Assembly: GCA_946529195.1 (NCBI GenBank)
Contig: CAMMZE010000005.1
Coordinates: 1-17,333, forward strand
Length of the DNA: 17,333 nucleotides
Reading direction: 5' to 3'
Source of the DNA: an uncultured Lachnospiraceae bacterium
GTDB lineage: Bacteria; Bacillota_A; Clostridia; Lachnospirales; Lachnospiraceae
In this document: in pieces, positions 1-7,961 of the stretch
How positions within the stretch are numbered: the first letter of the stretch is position 1
Layout of the letters: each line of letters starts with the position of its first letter
The notes under the pieces: generated by a model
Database searches by the model: none
What the model was told of the DNA's origin: nothing
The model's input: only the letters and a program-made list of their open reading frames with translations
Position numbers and translations under genes: made by a program

Positions 1-2
1 AA

Positions 3-65
3 AAGGCCGGGGTGGTGGATGCCAACCTGCTTCTGGATAAGTACGGAGAGGAGCCTCTCTCCTGA
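3..65 (+). CDS. C-terminal fragment of an upstream gene, possibly a response regulator
   Basis: The window opens inside an open frame whose last 20 codons read KAGVVDANLLLDKYGEEPLS before a TGA at 63-65. Codon choice (gtg, gcc, aac, ctg, gag, ctc) matches the neighbouring genes, and the frame ends 29 bases before the histidine kinase, so this is probably the 3' end of the preceding gene in the same operon. A response regulator is the expected partner by position. The visible tail carries no diagnostic motif (no winged-helix GVGY-type ending), so that identity is inference from context only. The other two forward frames also stop nearby but have poorer codon choice. Confidence 0.45.
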   Translation, partial: KAGVVDANLLLDKYGEEPLS

Positions 66-91
66 TCACTAAGATTGAATCCTATTGAAAT

Positions 92-97
92 GAGGTG
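92..97 (+). promoter_or_regulatory. Shine-Dalgarno GAGGTG that bears on the kinase start
   Basis: GAGGTG is exactly complementary to the anti-Shine-Dalgarno core. It lies on top of the GTG at 95-97, the first conventional in-frame start, so it cannot serve that codon. It is 6 bases upstream of an in-frame ATT at 104-106, an ideal distance, suggesting that initiation may occur at the ATT. Confidence 0.45.
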
Positions 98-1573
98 GAA
101 GCCATTTCTACTAGAAACAAAAAATCAAAGTCTAAGAGCCGGTTCCGCAGGTTCTCCCGCAGCATGTACGCCCGCCTGCTGGTGGTCATGATCGTGCTCA
201 CCGTCATCCCGGTCGTGATTGTGCAGGTCTTTTATACACGTTATTATATTGACCTGATCCGGGCCAACCGAAGCGACATCGCACGCAATTACGCGGTCAT
301 TATGGCGGATGAACTGCTGGAAAGTGATTATTTAAGCGGAACACCGTCTGACGCCATCGATGCAGAACTGGCGCAGTTTGCGCGCATGTACAACGGCCGT
401 GTGCTGGTGGTGGATCAGTCTTTTATCGTACGGGCGGATACGCACAGTATGATCACGGGACGGCAGCTGGTATCCGAGGACGCCATTCTGGCTATGCAGG
501 ACACGGAGGTCAATGTTTATAACAGGGCCACGGATATGCTGCGCCTGACGCATGTAATCCATGATCTGGATACCGGCGAGGTCAAGGGGATGATCCTTAT
601 GTATCTGTCCTGCAGCGACCTGACGGAGACCTACCGGTCTGTGGCGGAGTCCATGACTGTCATCATGGCCATCATCAGCGTCGTTTTGATCATTCTTTCC
701 TTTATCCTCTCGCGCAGTCTGACCAAGCCCTTTAATACCATGGCGACGACGATCAACCGGATTTCGGAAGGTAATTTTGACCAGGAGGTCTCCCTCAAGG
801 GATTTACGGAGATTGAGCAGATTTCGGACGCCTTTAACCGGATGCTTTACCGTCTGAACGAGCTGGAAAGCTCTCGTCAGGAGTTTGTATCCAATGTCTC
901 CCACGAGCTCAAGACGCCTCTGACTTCTATGAAGATCATGGCGGATTCCCTGAATATGCAGCCGGATGCCCCGGTCGAACTCTACCAGGAGTTCATGCAG
1001 GATATTTCCTCCGAGATTGACCGCGAAAACAGGATCATCAGCGACCTGCTCTCTCTGGTCAAAATGGATAAAACAGATGCAGATCTGCATATCGAGAGCG
1101 TCAACATCAACGACATGCTGGAGCTGATCCGCAAGAGGCTCAAGCCGATTGCTTCCCGCCGGGACGTCGAGATCAGCCTTGATACGGAAGGGCAGGTTAC
1201 CGCGGAATGTGATGAGGTCAAGCTCTCCCTGGCTATTTCCAATCTTGTGGAAAATGCCATCAAATATAATATCGCGGGCGGCTGGGTCAACATATCCCTG
1301 CATTCCGACGATAAGTATTACTATATTACCGTGACAGACTCCGGAATCGGCATTCCACAGGAGTCTCAGGAAAAGATTTTTGACCGTTTCTATCGTGTGG
1401 ATAAGGCGCGGTCCCGCGAGAGCGGCGGTACCGGCCTGGGGCTGGCCATCACAAAAAACATCATCCTGATGCACAATGGCTCGATCATTGTCAACAGCAA
1501 AGAGGATGAGGGCAGCCAGTTCTCAATCCGCATCCCGCTCCGTCATGAGCTGCGTGAGGAGGTGAAAGCATGA
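95..1573 (+). CDS. Membrane sensor histidine kinase (HAMP, HisKA, HATPase_c)
   Basis: Two-component sensor kinase that autophosphorylates on His in response to an envelope signal. Numbered from the GTG at 95, it has a basic N-terminus, TM1 at about residues 28-46, an extracytoplasmic sensor region of about 140 residues, TM2 at about 187-206 and a HAMP linker to about 260. The H-box SNVSHELKTPLTSM has phospho-acceptor His270. The N-box NLVENAIKYN starts at 383, followed by G1 DSGIGIP and G2 GGTGLGLAI near 442. All catalytic boxes are intact, and the layout and length fit PhoR/WalK/MtrB-type kinases. The stop overlaps the start of the GerMN lipoprotein (ATGA), so the two are translationally coupled. 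The start is uncertain: GTG at 95 is the first standard codon, but the ribosome site fits ATT at 104 better, which would remove three residues. The signal sensed cannot be told from the sequence. Confidence 0.93.
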   Translation: MEAISTRNKKSKSKSRFRRFSRSMYARLLVVMIVLTVIPVVIVQVFYTRYYIDLIRANRSDIARNYAVIMADELLESDYLSGTPSDAIDAELAQFARMYNGRVLVVDQSFIVRADTHSMITGRQLVSEDAILAMQDTEVNVYNRATDMLRLTHVIHDLDTGEVKGMILMYLSCSDLTETYRSVAESMTVIMAIISVVLIILSFILSRSLTKPFNTMATTINRISEGNFDQEVSLKGFTEIEQISDAFNRMLYRLNELESSRQEFVSNVSHELKTPLTSMKIMADSLNMQPDAPVELYQEFMQDISSEIDRENRIISDLLSLVKMDKTDADLHIESVNINDMLELIRKRLKPIASRRDVEISLDTEGQVTAECDEVKLSLAISNLVENAIKYNIAGGWVNISLHSDDKYYYITVTDSGIGIPQESQEKIFDRFYRVDKARSRESGGTGLGLAITKNIILMHNGSIIVNSKEDEGSQFSIRIPLRHELREEVKA

Positions 1574-2658
1574 GATTGAAAAAGACTTTCGTCATGCTCC
1601 TGCTTCTTTGTCTCGTGCCTGCGCTTGCCGGATGCGCAAATATCCGCAGCTATATTGCTTCCCGTACAGGCAGCGAAGAGACAGCTGACAATACCAAGCA
1701 GGGATACAGCATCTACTATATCAATGAAGAGGAAACCAGGCTGACACCGGTCTCCTACCGTCTGGAGTCCACCACGGAGGAGGGAATCATTGAGGAAATG
1801 CTGGGCATCCTGGCCGATCAGCCGGACCAGGAAGGACTCAAGCCGGTCATCGCCCCGCCGGTCAATCTCATCCAGTATGAGTATGACAAAGCAGGCAAGA
1901 CCCTCAGTCTGTATTTCGATGCAGAGTATAATACTCTTACCAGGACCACCCAGATCCTGATCCGCGCCGCCCTGGTCAAGTCTCTGTCCCAGTTCAGCGG
2001 CATCATCGATTATGTTTCCTTCAACATAGACGGAAGCTGGCTGGCCGATGAAAGCGGCACTCCCCTCCTCATGAAAAATGAGGACTTTGTCGTTTCTTTA
2101 AGCGGACGAGATGCATATCTGAGCGAGGCCACGGTAAATCTTTATTTTGCCTCCCCGGACGGCACAGAGCTGAAGCTCCTCACCACGCCTCTGCGTTATG
2201 ATGCCGGATCCACGCTGGCCGCGGCCGTCCTGGACGCTCTGATCCGCGGGCCGGTTACCGGAGAGTACCAGACGGTTCTATCCGCCAACACGCATGTCAA
2301 CACCATCTACATCAAAGACGGATTATGCCAGGTTGACTTTAACAGGGGATTCCTGGAAAAGGTCCGGGAGCAGAGCTTTGCTCTGAATGTATACAGTGTA
2401 GTGAACTCTCTGACTGATCTGGATGAGATCAGCCAGGTCTATATTACGGTCGATGGGGAAACCATCACAGACGCGCCGGACGGGATCGTCCTGGACGATG
2501 TTCTTCTTCCGCAGGATATGGTGTCTGAGACAGAGATCCAGACAGAAACAAGTCCTGCCGAAACCGACCTGCCGGCAAGATCGGTCCCTGAGACAAAAGC
2601 TCCGGAATCCAAAATGGAGGAAACTGCTCCTCCCGCAACAGAACAGAAAGGAAAGTAA
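1570..2658 (+). CDS. GerMN-domain lipoprotein, two GerMN repeats
   Basis: Probable secreted lipoprotein tethered outside the membrane. The N-terminus is MRLKK, a Leu-rich hydrophobic stretch and a lipobox LAGC with Cys22, a signal peptidase II site. Two GerMN-like domains follow: about residues 47-155 (containing LIQYEYDKAGKTLSLYF and FNIDGSWL) and about 187-300 (NLYFASPDGTELK, QVDFNRGF, VYITVDGE). The last 60 or so residues are a Glu/Thr/Pro-rich, probably disordered tail. Length and double-domain layout are like Bacillus GerM, but the setting directly after a sensor kinase is like actinobacterial LpqB, a lipoprotein that modulates MtrB. A strong GAGGAGGTGA site sits 6 bases upstream of the ATG, and the start overlaps the kinase stop by 4 bases. 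A role as accessory modulator of the kinase is inference; a germination or spore-envelope role is the alternative. Confidence 0.85.
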   Translation: MRLKKTFVMLLLLCLVPALAGCANIRSYIASRTGSEETADNTKQGYSIYYINEEETRLTPVSYRLESTTEEGIIEEMLGILADQPDQEGLKPVIAPPVNLIQYEYDKAGKTLSLYFDAEYNTLTRTTQILIRAALVKSLSQFSGIIDYVSFNIDGSWLADESGTPLLMKNEDFVVSLSGRDAYLSEATVNLYFASPDGTELKLLTTPLRYDAGSTLAAAVLDALIRGPVTGEYQTVLSANTHVNTIYIKDGLCQVDFNRGFLEKVREQSFALNVYSVVNSLTDLDEISQVYITVDGETITDAPDGIVLDDVLLPQDMVSETEIQTETSPAETDLPARSVPETKAPESKMEETAPPATEQKGK

Positions 2659-2662
2659 TCGA

Positions 2663-4975
2663 TTGAAACGCCCTCTCGTATGGGTTGGAATCGCATACGT
2701 GACAGGCGAGGCAGCCGCCGCTGCCGGGATTTCAAAGCATCTTGCAGCGGCAGCCGCAGTGATTGTATTATTGCTCATCATGACAGGCTTGCAGACAGGA
2801 AAAACGAGTCATCGCTTTTTCTTGCTGCTGCCTGTCTTTTTTATGTCGGGTTTTGTCGTCTTTTGTCAGGCAGCCAGGTCGAATCTTCCCGAAACAGACT
2901 TTGAAGAAAAGACAGTCATGATCACCGGCACCGTCCATTCTGTGACGGAAAAGGAAAATCGCTATGTTCTGGAGATTATGGATGCTGTGCAGGAGGCGTC
3001 CGGGAAGCCGTGCGGCGTCATTCTGTATGCAGACCCGGAGACTGCGGACGGTGTGCGGGCAGGCTGCCGGATCCGGGCAGAGGGGGAACTGACGCTCCCT
3101 GCCCGTGCCGGCAATCCGGGCCAGTTTGACATGCGTTCCTACCTGCGCGCCAGAGGCATTCAGTATATCCTCTACCCGGATGATCTGTTCATACTCTCTG
3201 CCTCAAGTTCCTACAAAGGGCTTCTCTTACTCTTGCGGGACAGACTTTCTCTTGTCTTTTTCCGTCTCTTCGGCCGCGAGGAAGGCGCCGTCGCCAGTGC
3301 CATGATTCTGGGCGAAAAGTCTGATCTGCCGGAGGAAATCCAAAAACTGTATCAACAGACCGGCATCATTCACATTCTGGCCATCTCCGGCCTTCATATT
3401 TCCCTGACCGGAAACGCCATTTTCAAGCTATTGAAAAAATTGCGCCTGGGCCAAAGGCCTGCAGCGCTGGCCAGCATCTTTGCCATGCTCAGCTACGGAG
3501 TCCTGACCGGCATGACGCCCTCCACAGGGCGCGCTGTCATCATGTTTACCGTCTCCATGATGGCCATTTATCTGGGCAGAACCTACGATATGATGACAGC
3601 CGCCGCACTCGCGGCTCTGATCCTCTTTACGCGCCATCCCCTGATGGTCAGCCAGCCGGGCATGCAGTTTTCCTTCGGGGCAATCTGTGCCCTGGGTCTT
3701 GTCCGGCCCGCCTGGCGCAGGCTTCTGCCGGAACAACTGGCCAAAAACAAACTGATCCGCTTCGCAGGGCCTTCTCTGGTTTCGACTCTTGTGACACTGC
3801 CGATCACAGCCTGGCATTATTATACCCTCCCGGTTCTGGCTCTTCCTCTTAATCTGCTGGTGATTCCGGCTATGAGCTTGCTGGTTCCCGTCTGCCTGCT
3901 TGCCGGCCTGACAGGTCTCCTGTGTCCGTCTGCCGGAGCCTTGCCGGGAGGCGGCGCCTACACCCTGCTCCGGATGAGCCTTCTTCTGTGCAGAGGCGTA
4001 AGCCGGCTTCCCTTTTCTGTATGGACCTGCGGCCGGCCTCCGGTCCCTGTTCTCATACTCTACTACATCATAATACTGCTGCCTTGCGCGCTTGGCATCC
4101 TCCGCGCGCACAAGAAAAGACGCAAGCAGTGCCTCCGTCTTCGATTCTTTCTGTGCGGCGTTCTTCTTTGCAGCATCCTGCTTGCCGTCCCCTGGCGCAG
4201 CTTTGGAGACCGGATTACCTTTCTGGATGTGGGGCAGGGTGACTGCATCTTCCTGAAAACCGGCGGTGTCACCTGTCTGGTGGACGGCGGCAGCAGCAGC
4301 GAAAAAAGTGTGGGCCGCTATACTATCCTGCCCTATCTGCAGTACTGCGGAATAGATCATATCGATTATGCCTTCATCAGCCATGCAGACCTGGATCATA
4401 TTTCCGGTGTCATGGAACTGCTCCGGGAGGGACGGATCCGCCGACTAATCCTGACAAATGCTTCTCAAACCGATCCCGGGGCACTAGATCTGGCCGAGCT
4501 TGCCGCCGCCTGCCAGGCTAAGGTTTCCCGGATCCGCGCCGGTGACCACTGGTCCTTTGGCGACTGGCACTTCAGCTGTCTCTACCCTGCTGCCGGAGAG
4601 AAAAGTCCGGACCGCAATGCCCTTTCCATGGTCTTGCGCATACAAAAAGACCAATTCCGGCTCCTGCTCACGGGAGACATTTCTGCTGACCAGGAGCAAA
4701 AACTGAAAGCAGCAGAAATCCGGAATCTCACCATTTTAAAATGTGCCCATCACGGTTCCCGCTTTGCCAGCAGCGGCGCCTTTCTGCAAAGAGCTGCCCC
4801 CTCCGTCACGGTCATCTCCTGCGGCGCGCATAACCGCTACGGACACCCTGCACCTGAGACTCTAAAACGATTGGAAGAGGCAAAAAGCCGCATCCTGTGC
4901 ACCGCACAGACCGGGGCGGTATTGGTTCATACCGACGGAAAAAAAATACGGGTCCAGACTTATCTGGACCCGTGA
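2663..4975 (+). CDS. comEC: ComEC/Rec2 family DNA-uptake channel protein
   Basis: Polytopic membrane protein that passes single-stranded DNA into the cell during natural transformation. I chose the TTG at 2663 (770 aa): AAAGGAA lies about 8 bases upstream, and the in-frame region before it is the GerMN gene read in another frame. Two N-terminal hydrophobic helices lead into an extracytoplasmic DUF4131/OB-like region (about 60-190). The Competence core has HILAISGLHI at 237-246 with further membrane helices to about 500. A C-terminal metallo-beta-lactamase-like domain has LDVGQGDCIFL near 522, HADLDH at 574-579, LLTGDI near 670 and CAHHG at 694-698. All three modules are present and uninterrupted, so the protein should be functional. 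It starts 4 bases after the lipoprotein stop, so it probably shares that transcript. Its last nine codons form a terminator for the opposite strand. Full competence would need ComEA/ComF and pilus genes not seen here. Confidence 0.95.
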   Translation: MKRPLVWVGIAYVTGEAAAAAGISKHLAAAAAVIVLLLIMTGLQTGKTSHRFFLLLPVFFMSGFVVFCQAARSNLPETDFEEKTVMITGTVHSVTEKENRYVLEIMDAVQEASGKPCGVILYADPETADGVRAGCRIRAEGELTLPARAGNPGQFDMRSYLRARGIQYILYPDDLFILSASSSYKGLLLLLRDRLSLVFFRLFGREEGAVASAMILGEKSDLPEEIQKLYQQTGIIHILAISGLHISLTGNAIFKLLKKLRLGQRPAALASIFAMLSYGVLTGMTPSTGRAVIMFTVSMMAIYLGRTYDMMTAAALAALILFTRHPLMVSQPGMQFSFGAICALGLVRPAWRRLLPEQLAKNKLIRFAGPSLVSTLVTLPITAWHYYTLPVLALPLNLLVIPAMSLLVPVCLLAGLTGLLCPSAGALPGGGAYTLLRMSLLLCRGVSRLPFSVWTCGRPPVPVLILYYIIILLPCALGILRAHKKRRKQCLRLRFFLCGVLLCSILLAVPWRSFGDRITFLDVGQGDCIFLKTGGVTCLVDGGSSSEKSVGRYTILPYLQYCGIDHIDYAFISHADLDHISGVMELLREGRIRRLILTNASQTDPGALDLAELAAACQAKVSRIRAGDHWSFGDWHFSCLYPAAGEKSPDRNALSMVLRIQKDQFRLLLTGDISADQEQKLKAAEIRNLTILKCAHHGSRFASSGAFLQRAAPSVTVISCGAHNRYGHPAPETLKRLEEAKSRILCTAQTGAVLVHTDGKKIRVQTYLDP
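4939..4973 (-). terminator. Intrinsic terminator of the minus-strand metY operon, inside the comEC 3' end
   Basis: ACGGGTCCAG at 4948-4957 pairs perfectly with CTGGACCCGT at 4964-4973 (10 bp, 11 with the loop A-T pair). On the minus strand it is followed by one A and then eight T, from the A run at 4939-4946. The stem begins 17 bases past the MetY stop. On the plus strand it is followed by GAAAACC, so it is a one-way terminator for the minus strand. The last stem base is the first base of the comEC TGA. Confidence 0.9.
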
Positions 4976-4990
4976 AAACCGGAATATCAA

Positions 4991-6274
4991 TCAAATGCTC
5001 TCTAACGCAGCAGCAAGATCCGCGATCAGATCCTCCTTATCCTCCAGACCGCAGGATACTCTGACAAGACCTGCGGGGATGCCTGCTGCCTCCAGCTGCT
5101 CATCGGTCATCTGACGGTGGGTGGAAGTGGCAGGATTGAGACAACAGGATCTGGCATCCGCCACATGCGTCTCAATTGCAATCAGGCGAAGGCTCTTCAT
5201 GAAAGACTCTGCGGCCGCTCTTCCGCCCTTGATGCAGAAGGATACGACGCCGCATCCGCCGTTGCCGAAGTACTTCTGCGCCTGTGCGTAGTAGGGATCG
5301 CCCGGCAGTCCCGGATAGCTGACGTATTCAACGGCCGGATGTCCGGCCAGGAACTCTGCCACTGCCTGTCCATTTTCCACATGACGAGGCATGCGGACAT
5401 GCAGAGACTCCAGACCCAGATTGAGCAGGAAAGCATTTTGCGGGGACTGGATCGAGCCAAAATCACGCATGAGCTGTGAGGTTGCCTTCGTGATAAAAGC
5501 ACCTCCGAGGCCAAACTTCTCTGCATAGGTGATACCGTGGTAGGAGTCATCCGGCGTAGTCAGACCGGGGAACTTATCTGCGTGCGCCATCCAGTCAAAC
5601 TTACCGCTGTCCACGATCGCTCCGCCGACAGCAGCTCCATGACCGTCCATATACTTGGTCGTAGAATGGGTCACGATATCCGCCCCCCACTCGATGGGTC
5701 TGCAGCCAACCGGAGTCGGGAAGGTATTGTCCACGATCAGGGGCACGCCGTGGCGATGGGCTGCCGAAGCAAACTTCTCAATGTCAAGCACGGTCAGGGC
5801 AGGATTGGCGATAGTCTCGCCGAAAACAGCTCTGGTATTGTCCTGGAAAGCCGCCTCAAGCTCTTCCTCGGAGCAATCCGGGGACACAAAGGTCGATGTG
5901 ATGCCCATCTTGGCCATGGTCACCGCGATCAGATTAAAGGTCCCTCCGTAAATAGAGGAGGAAGCTACGATATGGCTCCCGCACTCACATATGTTAAAGA
6001 GAGCAAAGAAGTTGGCAGCCTGTCCGGAGGAGGTCAGCATGCCTGCTGTTCCGCCCTCAAGCTCGGCAATCTTCGCTGCCACATGATCATTGGTCGGATT
6101 CTGCAGGCGGGTGTAAAAATAGCCTGCATCCTCCAGGTCAAAAAGCCTGCCCATGGCTTCACTGGTATCATACTTAAACGTTGTTGACTGAATAATCGGC
6201 ACCTGGCGGGGTTCCCCGTTTCCGGGGCGGTAGCCTGCCTGTACACACTTTGTGTTGATCTTATAATCCTTCAT
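4991..6274 (-). CDS. metY: O-acetylhomoserine sulfhydrylase (MetY type, PLP-dependent)
   Basis: Cytosolic Cys/Met-metabolism PLP enzyme of 427 residues, the usual MetY length. It condenses O-acetylhomoserine with sulfide, giving homocysteine for methionine synthesis. The N-terminus has TKCVQAGYRPGNGEPRQVPI and YFYTRLQNPTND, both typical of the O-acetylhomoserine branch. TSSGQAANFFAL and SSIYGGTFNL form the PLP phosphate and ring pocket. VDNTFPTP supplies the conserved Asp, and HSTTKYMDGHG carries the Schiff-base Lys207. The C-terminal RVSCGLEDKEDLIADL ending is standard. ATG at 6274 has AAAAAGGA upstream. It lies 21 bases after the HerA-like gene stop, so it is probably last in that operon. 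Cystathionine gamma-synthase/lyase is the alternative, but the length and the NGEPRQVPI insertion favour MetY. No S-box or T-box is visible upstream, so control must come from the operon promoter. Confidence 0.92.
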   Translation of the reverse strand: MKDYKINTKCVQAGYRPGNGEPRQVPIIQSTTFKYDTSEAMGRLFDLEDAGYFYTRLQNPTNDHVAAKIAELEGGTAGMLTSSGQAANFFALFNICECGSHIVASSSIYGGTFNLIAVTMAKMGITSTFVSPDCSEEELEAAFQDNTRAVFGETIANPALTVLDIEKFASAAHRHGVPLIVDNTFPTPVGCRPIEWGADIVTHSTTKYMDGHGAAVGGAIVDSGKFDWMAHADKFPGLTTPDDSYHGITYAEKFGLGGAFITKATSQLMRDFGSIQSPQNAFLLNLGLESLHVRMPRHVENGQAVAEFLAGHPAVEYVSYPGLPGDPYYAQAQKYFGNGGCGVVSFCIKGGRAAAESFMKSLRLIAIETHVADARSCCLNPATSTHRQMTDEQLEAAGIPAGLVRVSCGLEDKEDLIADLAAALESI

Positions 6275-6295
6275 TGATTTTCTAATTCCTTTTTA

Positions 6296-7888
6296 TTATT
6301 TTTTCAGCAGTCCGATGATGTTTCTGGCCAGGGATGCACCGAGGTTGCCGCCCAGCTTTTTACCGAACTTGCCGCCTACCGCGCTTCCGATGGTATTGCC
6401 GACCTCTCTGCCGACTGTGCCTGCCGCAGTGCTGGCCACCTTGCCTATGCTGTTCTTCACAGCCTTCTCCTTGCGCTCAGCCTCTTTTGCCTCCGCCGCA
6501 GCCTGCTTGGCAGCCTCACGCTCAGCCTGCTTGCGGGCAGCCTCATCCAGCTTGGCCTGCTCGGCAGCCTTGGCCGCCTCCTCTGCCTCCAGAGCCTCCT
6601 TCTGGTTCAGTCTGGTGATGATCTCGTAGGCAGATTCAGGATCATAGGTATCCTTGTACTTCAGATAGAGGTTGCTCTTGTAGTACTCCTGCTGCTTTTC
6701 CCCGTCCGTGATCGGGCCCATAAGGCTCTGCGGAGGAAGCACCTTGCACTTCTTGACAACAGACGGAATACCCTTCTCATCCAGGACAGAGATAATGGCC
6801 TCACCGGTTCCCAGCTCCTGCAGAACTGTCGCGGTGTCAAACTCAGGATTGACGCGGAAGGAAGCTGCCGCCGCACGGATTGCCTTCTGCTCGGAAGGGG
6901 TATAGGCGCGCAGAGCGTGCTGGATCTTGTTGCCCAGCTGGTTGAGAATCTCATCCGGCACATCCTTGGGGCTCTGCGTGATAAAGTAGATGCCCACGCC
7001 CTTGGAGCGGATCAGCTTTACAACCTGCTCGATCTTTGCCATAAAGGCTCTGGAGCTATTCTTGAAGAGCAGGTGGGCCTCATCGAAGAAGAATACCATT
7101 CTGGGCTTATCAGGATCACCGATCTCAGGAAGAACCTCAAAGAGTTCTGTCATCATCCAGAGCAGGAAGGTGGAATACATGATCGTATTATTCATCAGAA
7201 CACGGCAGTCCAGAATATTGATCATACCCTTTCCGCCCACATTCTGGAACCAGTCGGAGATCGCCAGACCAGGCTCGGCAAAGAACTGCTCGCCTCCCTG
7301 GGCCTCGAGGGCGACCACGCTGCGCAGGATCGCGCCGAGGCTCTGCTTGGCCATGTTGCCGTAAGCCTCTGTGTATTCCTTACTGTGGTCGGTGACATAC
7401 TGGATCATGCTCTTTAAGTCTTTGGTATCAGTCAGGATAAGTCCCTCTTTGTCCGCGATGTCAAAAATAATGGTGAGAATGTCAGTCTGCGTGTCATTGA
7501 GCTCCATCAGTCTGGCAAGAAGGAGCGGACCCATCTCCGAAATCGTGGTGCGAAGGGGAATTCCCATCTCCCCGTAGATATCCCAGAACTCGGACGGATA
7601 GGACTGGTACTGGAAGCCGCACTGGTCCAGTCCGAAGCGGGCGATCCTGGCCTGCATATCCTCGGTATTATTGCCGGGCCTTACCATGCCGGACAGATCT
7701 CCCTTGACATCTGCTACAAATACCGGAACGCCGGCGTCACTGAAAGACTCCGCAAGGACCTTCAGCGTGATCGTCTTACCTGTGCCGGTCGCACCAGCGA
7801 TCAGGCCGTGACGATTGGCCATTTGGGGCAGAATGCAAACCTTTTCTCCGTTGGAATCGCCAATCCAGATTTTGCCATCGTAATACAT
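6296..7888 (-). CDS. HerA-like ATPase, DUF853 family
   Basis: Cytosolic P-loop ATPase of the HerA/FtsK-like superfamily (E. coli YjgR relatives); the cellular role is poorly known. The short N-terminus MYYDGKIWIGDSNGEKV leads to Walker A GATGTGKT at residues 32-39. VFVADVKGDLSGM follows, then Walker B VFFFDEAHLLF with Asp269-Glu270, IRSKGVGIYFITQSP (sensor region) and ALRAYTPSEQKA (arginine region). After about residue 430 comes a highly charged Ala/Glu/Lys-rich helix (about 435-475), then a Gly-spaced tail ending in ARNIIGLLKK. ATG at 7888 has a near-perfect GAGGAGGT site. It lacks the N-terminal HAS barrel of archaeal HerA and has no NurA partner nearby, so a canonical end-resection HerA-NurA pair is not supported. 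It sits between the M32 peptidase and metY in one orientation. Confidence 0.9.
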   Translation of the reverse strand: MYYDGKIWIGDSNGEKVCILPQMANRHGLIAGATGTGKTITLKVLAESFSDAGVPVFVADVKGDLSGMVRPGNNTEDMQARIARFGLDQCGFQYQSYPSEFWDIYGEMGIPLRTTISEMGPLLLARLMELNDTQTDILTIIFDIADKEGLILTDTKDLKSMIQYVTDHSKEYTEAYGNMAKQSLGAILRSVVALEAQGGEQFFAEPGLAISDWFQNVGGKGMINILDCRVLMNNTIMYSTFLLWMMTELFEVLPEIGDPDKPRMVFFFDEAHLLFKNSSRAFMAKIEQVVKLIRSKGVGIYFITQSPKDVPDEILNQLGNKIQHALRAYTPSEQKAIRAAAASFRVNPEFDTATVLQELGTGEAIISVLDEKGIPSVVKKCKVLPPQSLMGPITDGEKQQEYYKSNLYLKYKDTYDPESAYEIITRLNQKEALEAEEAAKAAEQAKLDEAARKQAEREAAKQAAAEAKEAERKEKAVKNSIGKVASTAAGTVGREVGNTIGSAVGGKFGKKLGGNLGASLARNIIGLLKK

Positions 7889-7961
7889 ATGATACCTCCT
7901 CTTCTATTTCCTGCATAAAGGGCTGTTTTCTATCTGAACCCGCCGTGCGGTTTTCATTCAT

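Noticed and set aside
332..1474. Long antisense open frame (380 codons) opposite the histidine kinase
   Set aside because: No ribosome site or recognisable domain; the opposite frame encodes an intact kinase with all catalytic boxes. It arises from GC-rich codon bias.
2423..2662. N-terminal extension of comEC to 2423
   Set aside because: It lies wholly inside the GerMN gene in another frame and translates to Arg/Ser-rich sequence; TTG at 2663 with AAAGGAA upstream is better.
3428..4399. Antisense open frame of 323 codons opposite comEC
   Set aside because: Low-complexity Gln/Lys/Gly-rich translation with no domain, lying over the well-supported ComEC membrane and MBL regions.
5537..6187. 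Plus-strand open frame of 216 codons within metY
   Set aside because: Shadow of a highly conserved PLP enzyme; no promoter, ribosome site or known motif.
7937..7952. Small inverted repeat AACCCGC-CGT-GCGGTT between the M32 and HerA-like genes
   Set aside because: One-base bulge, short stem and no T tract on the minus strand, so not a terminator for the operon.
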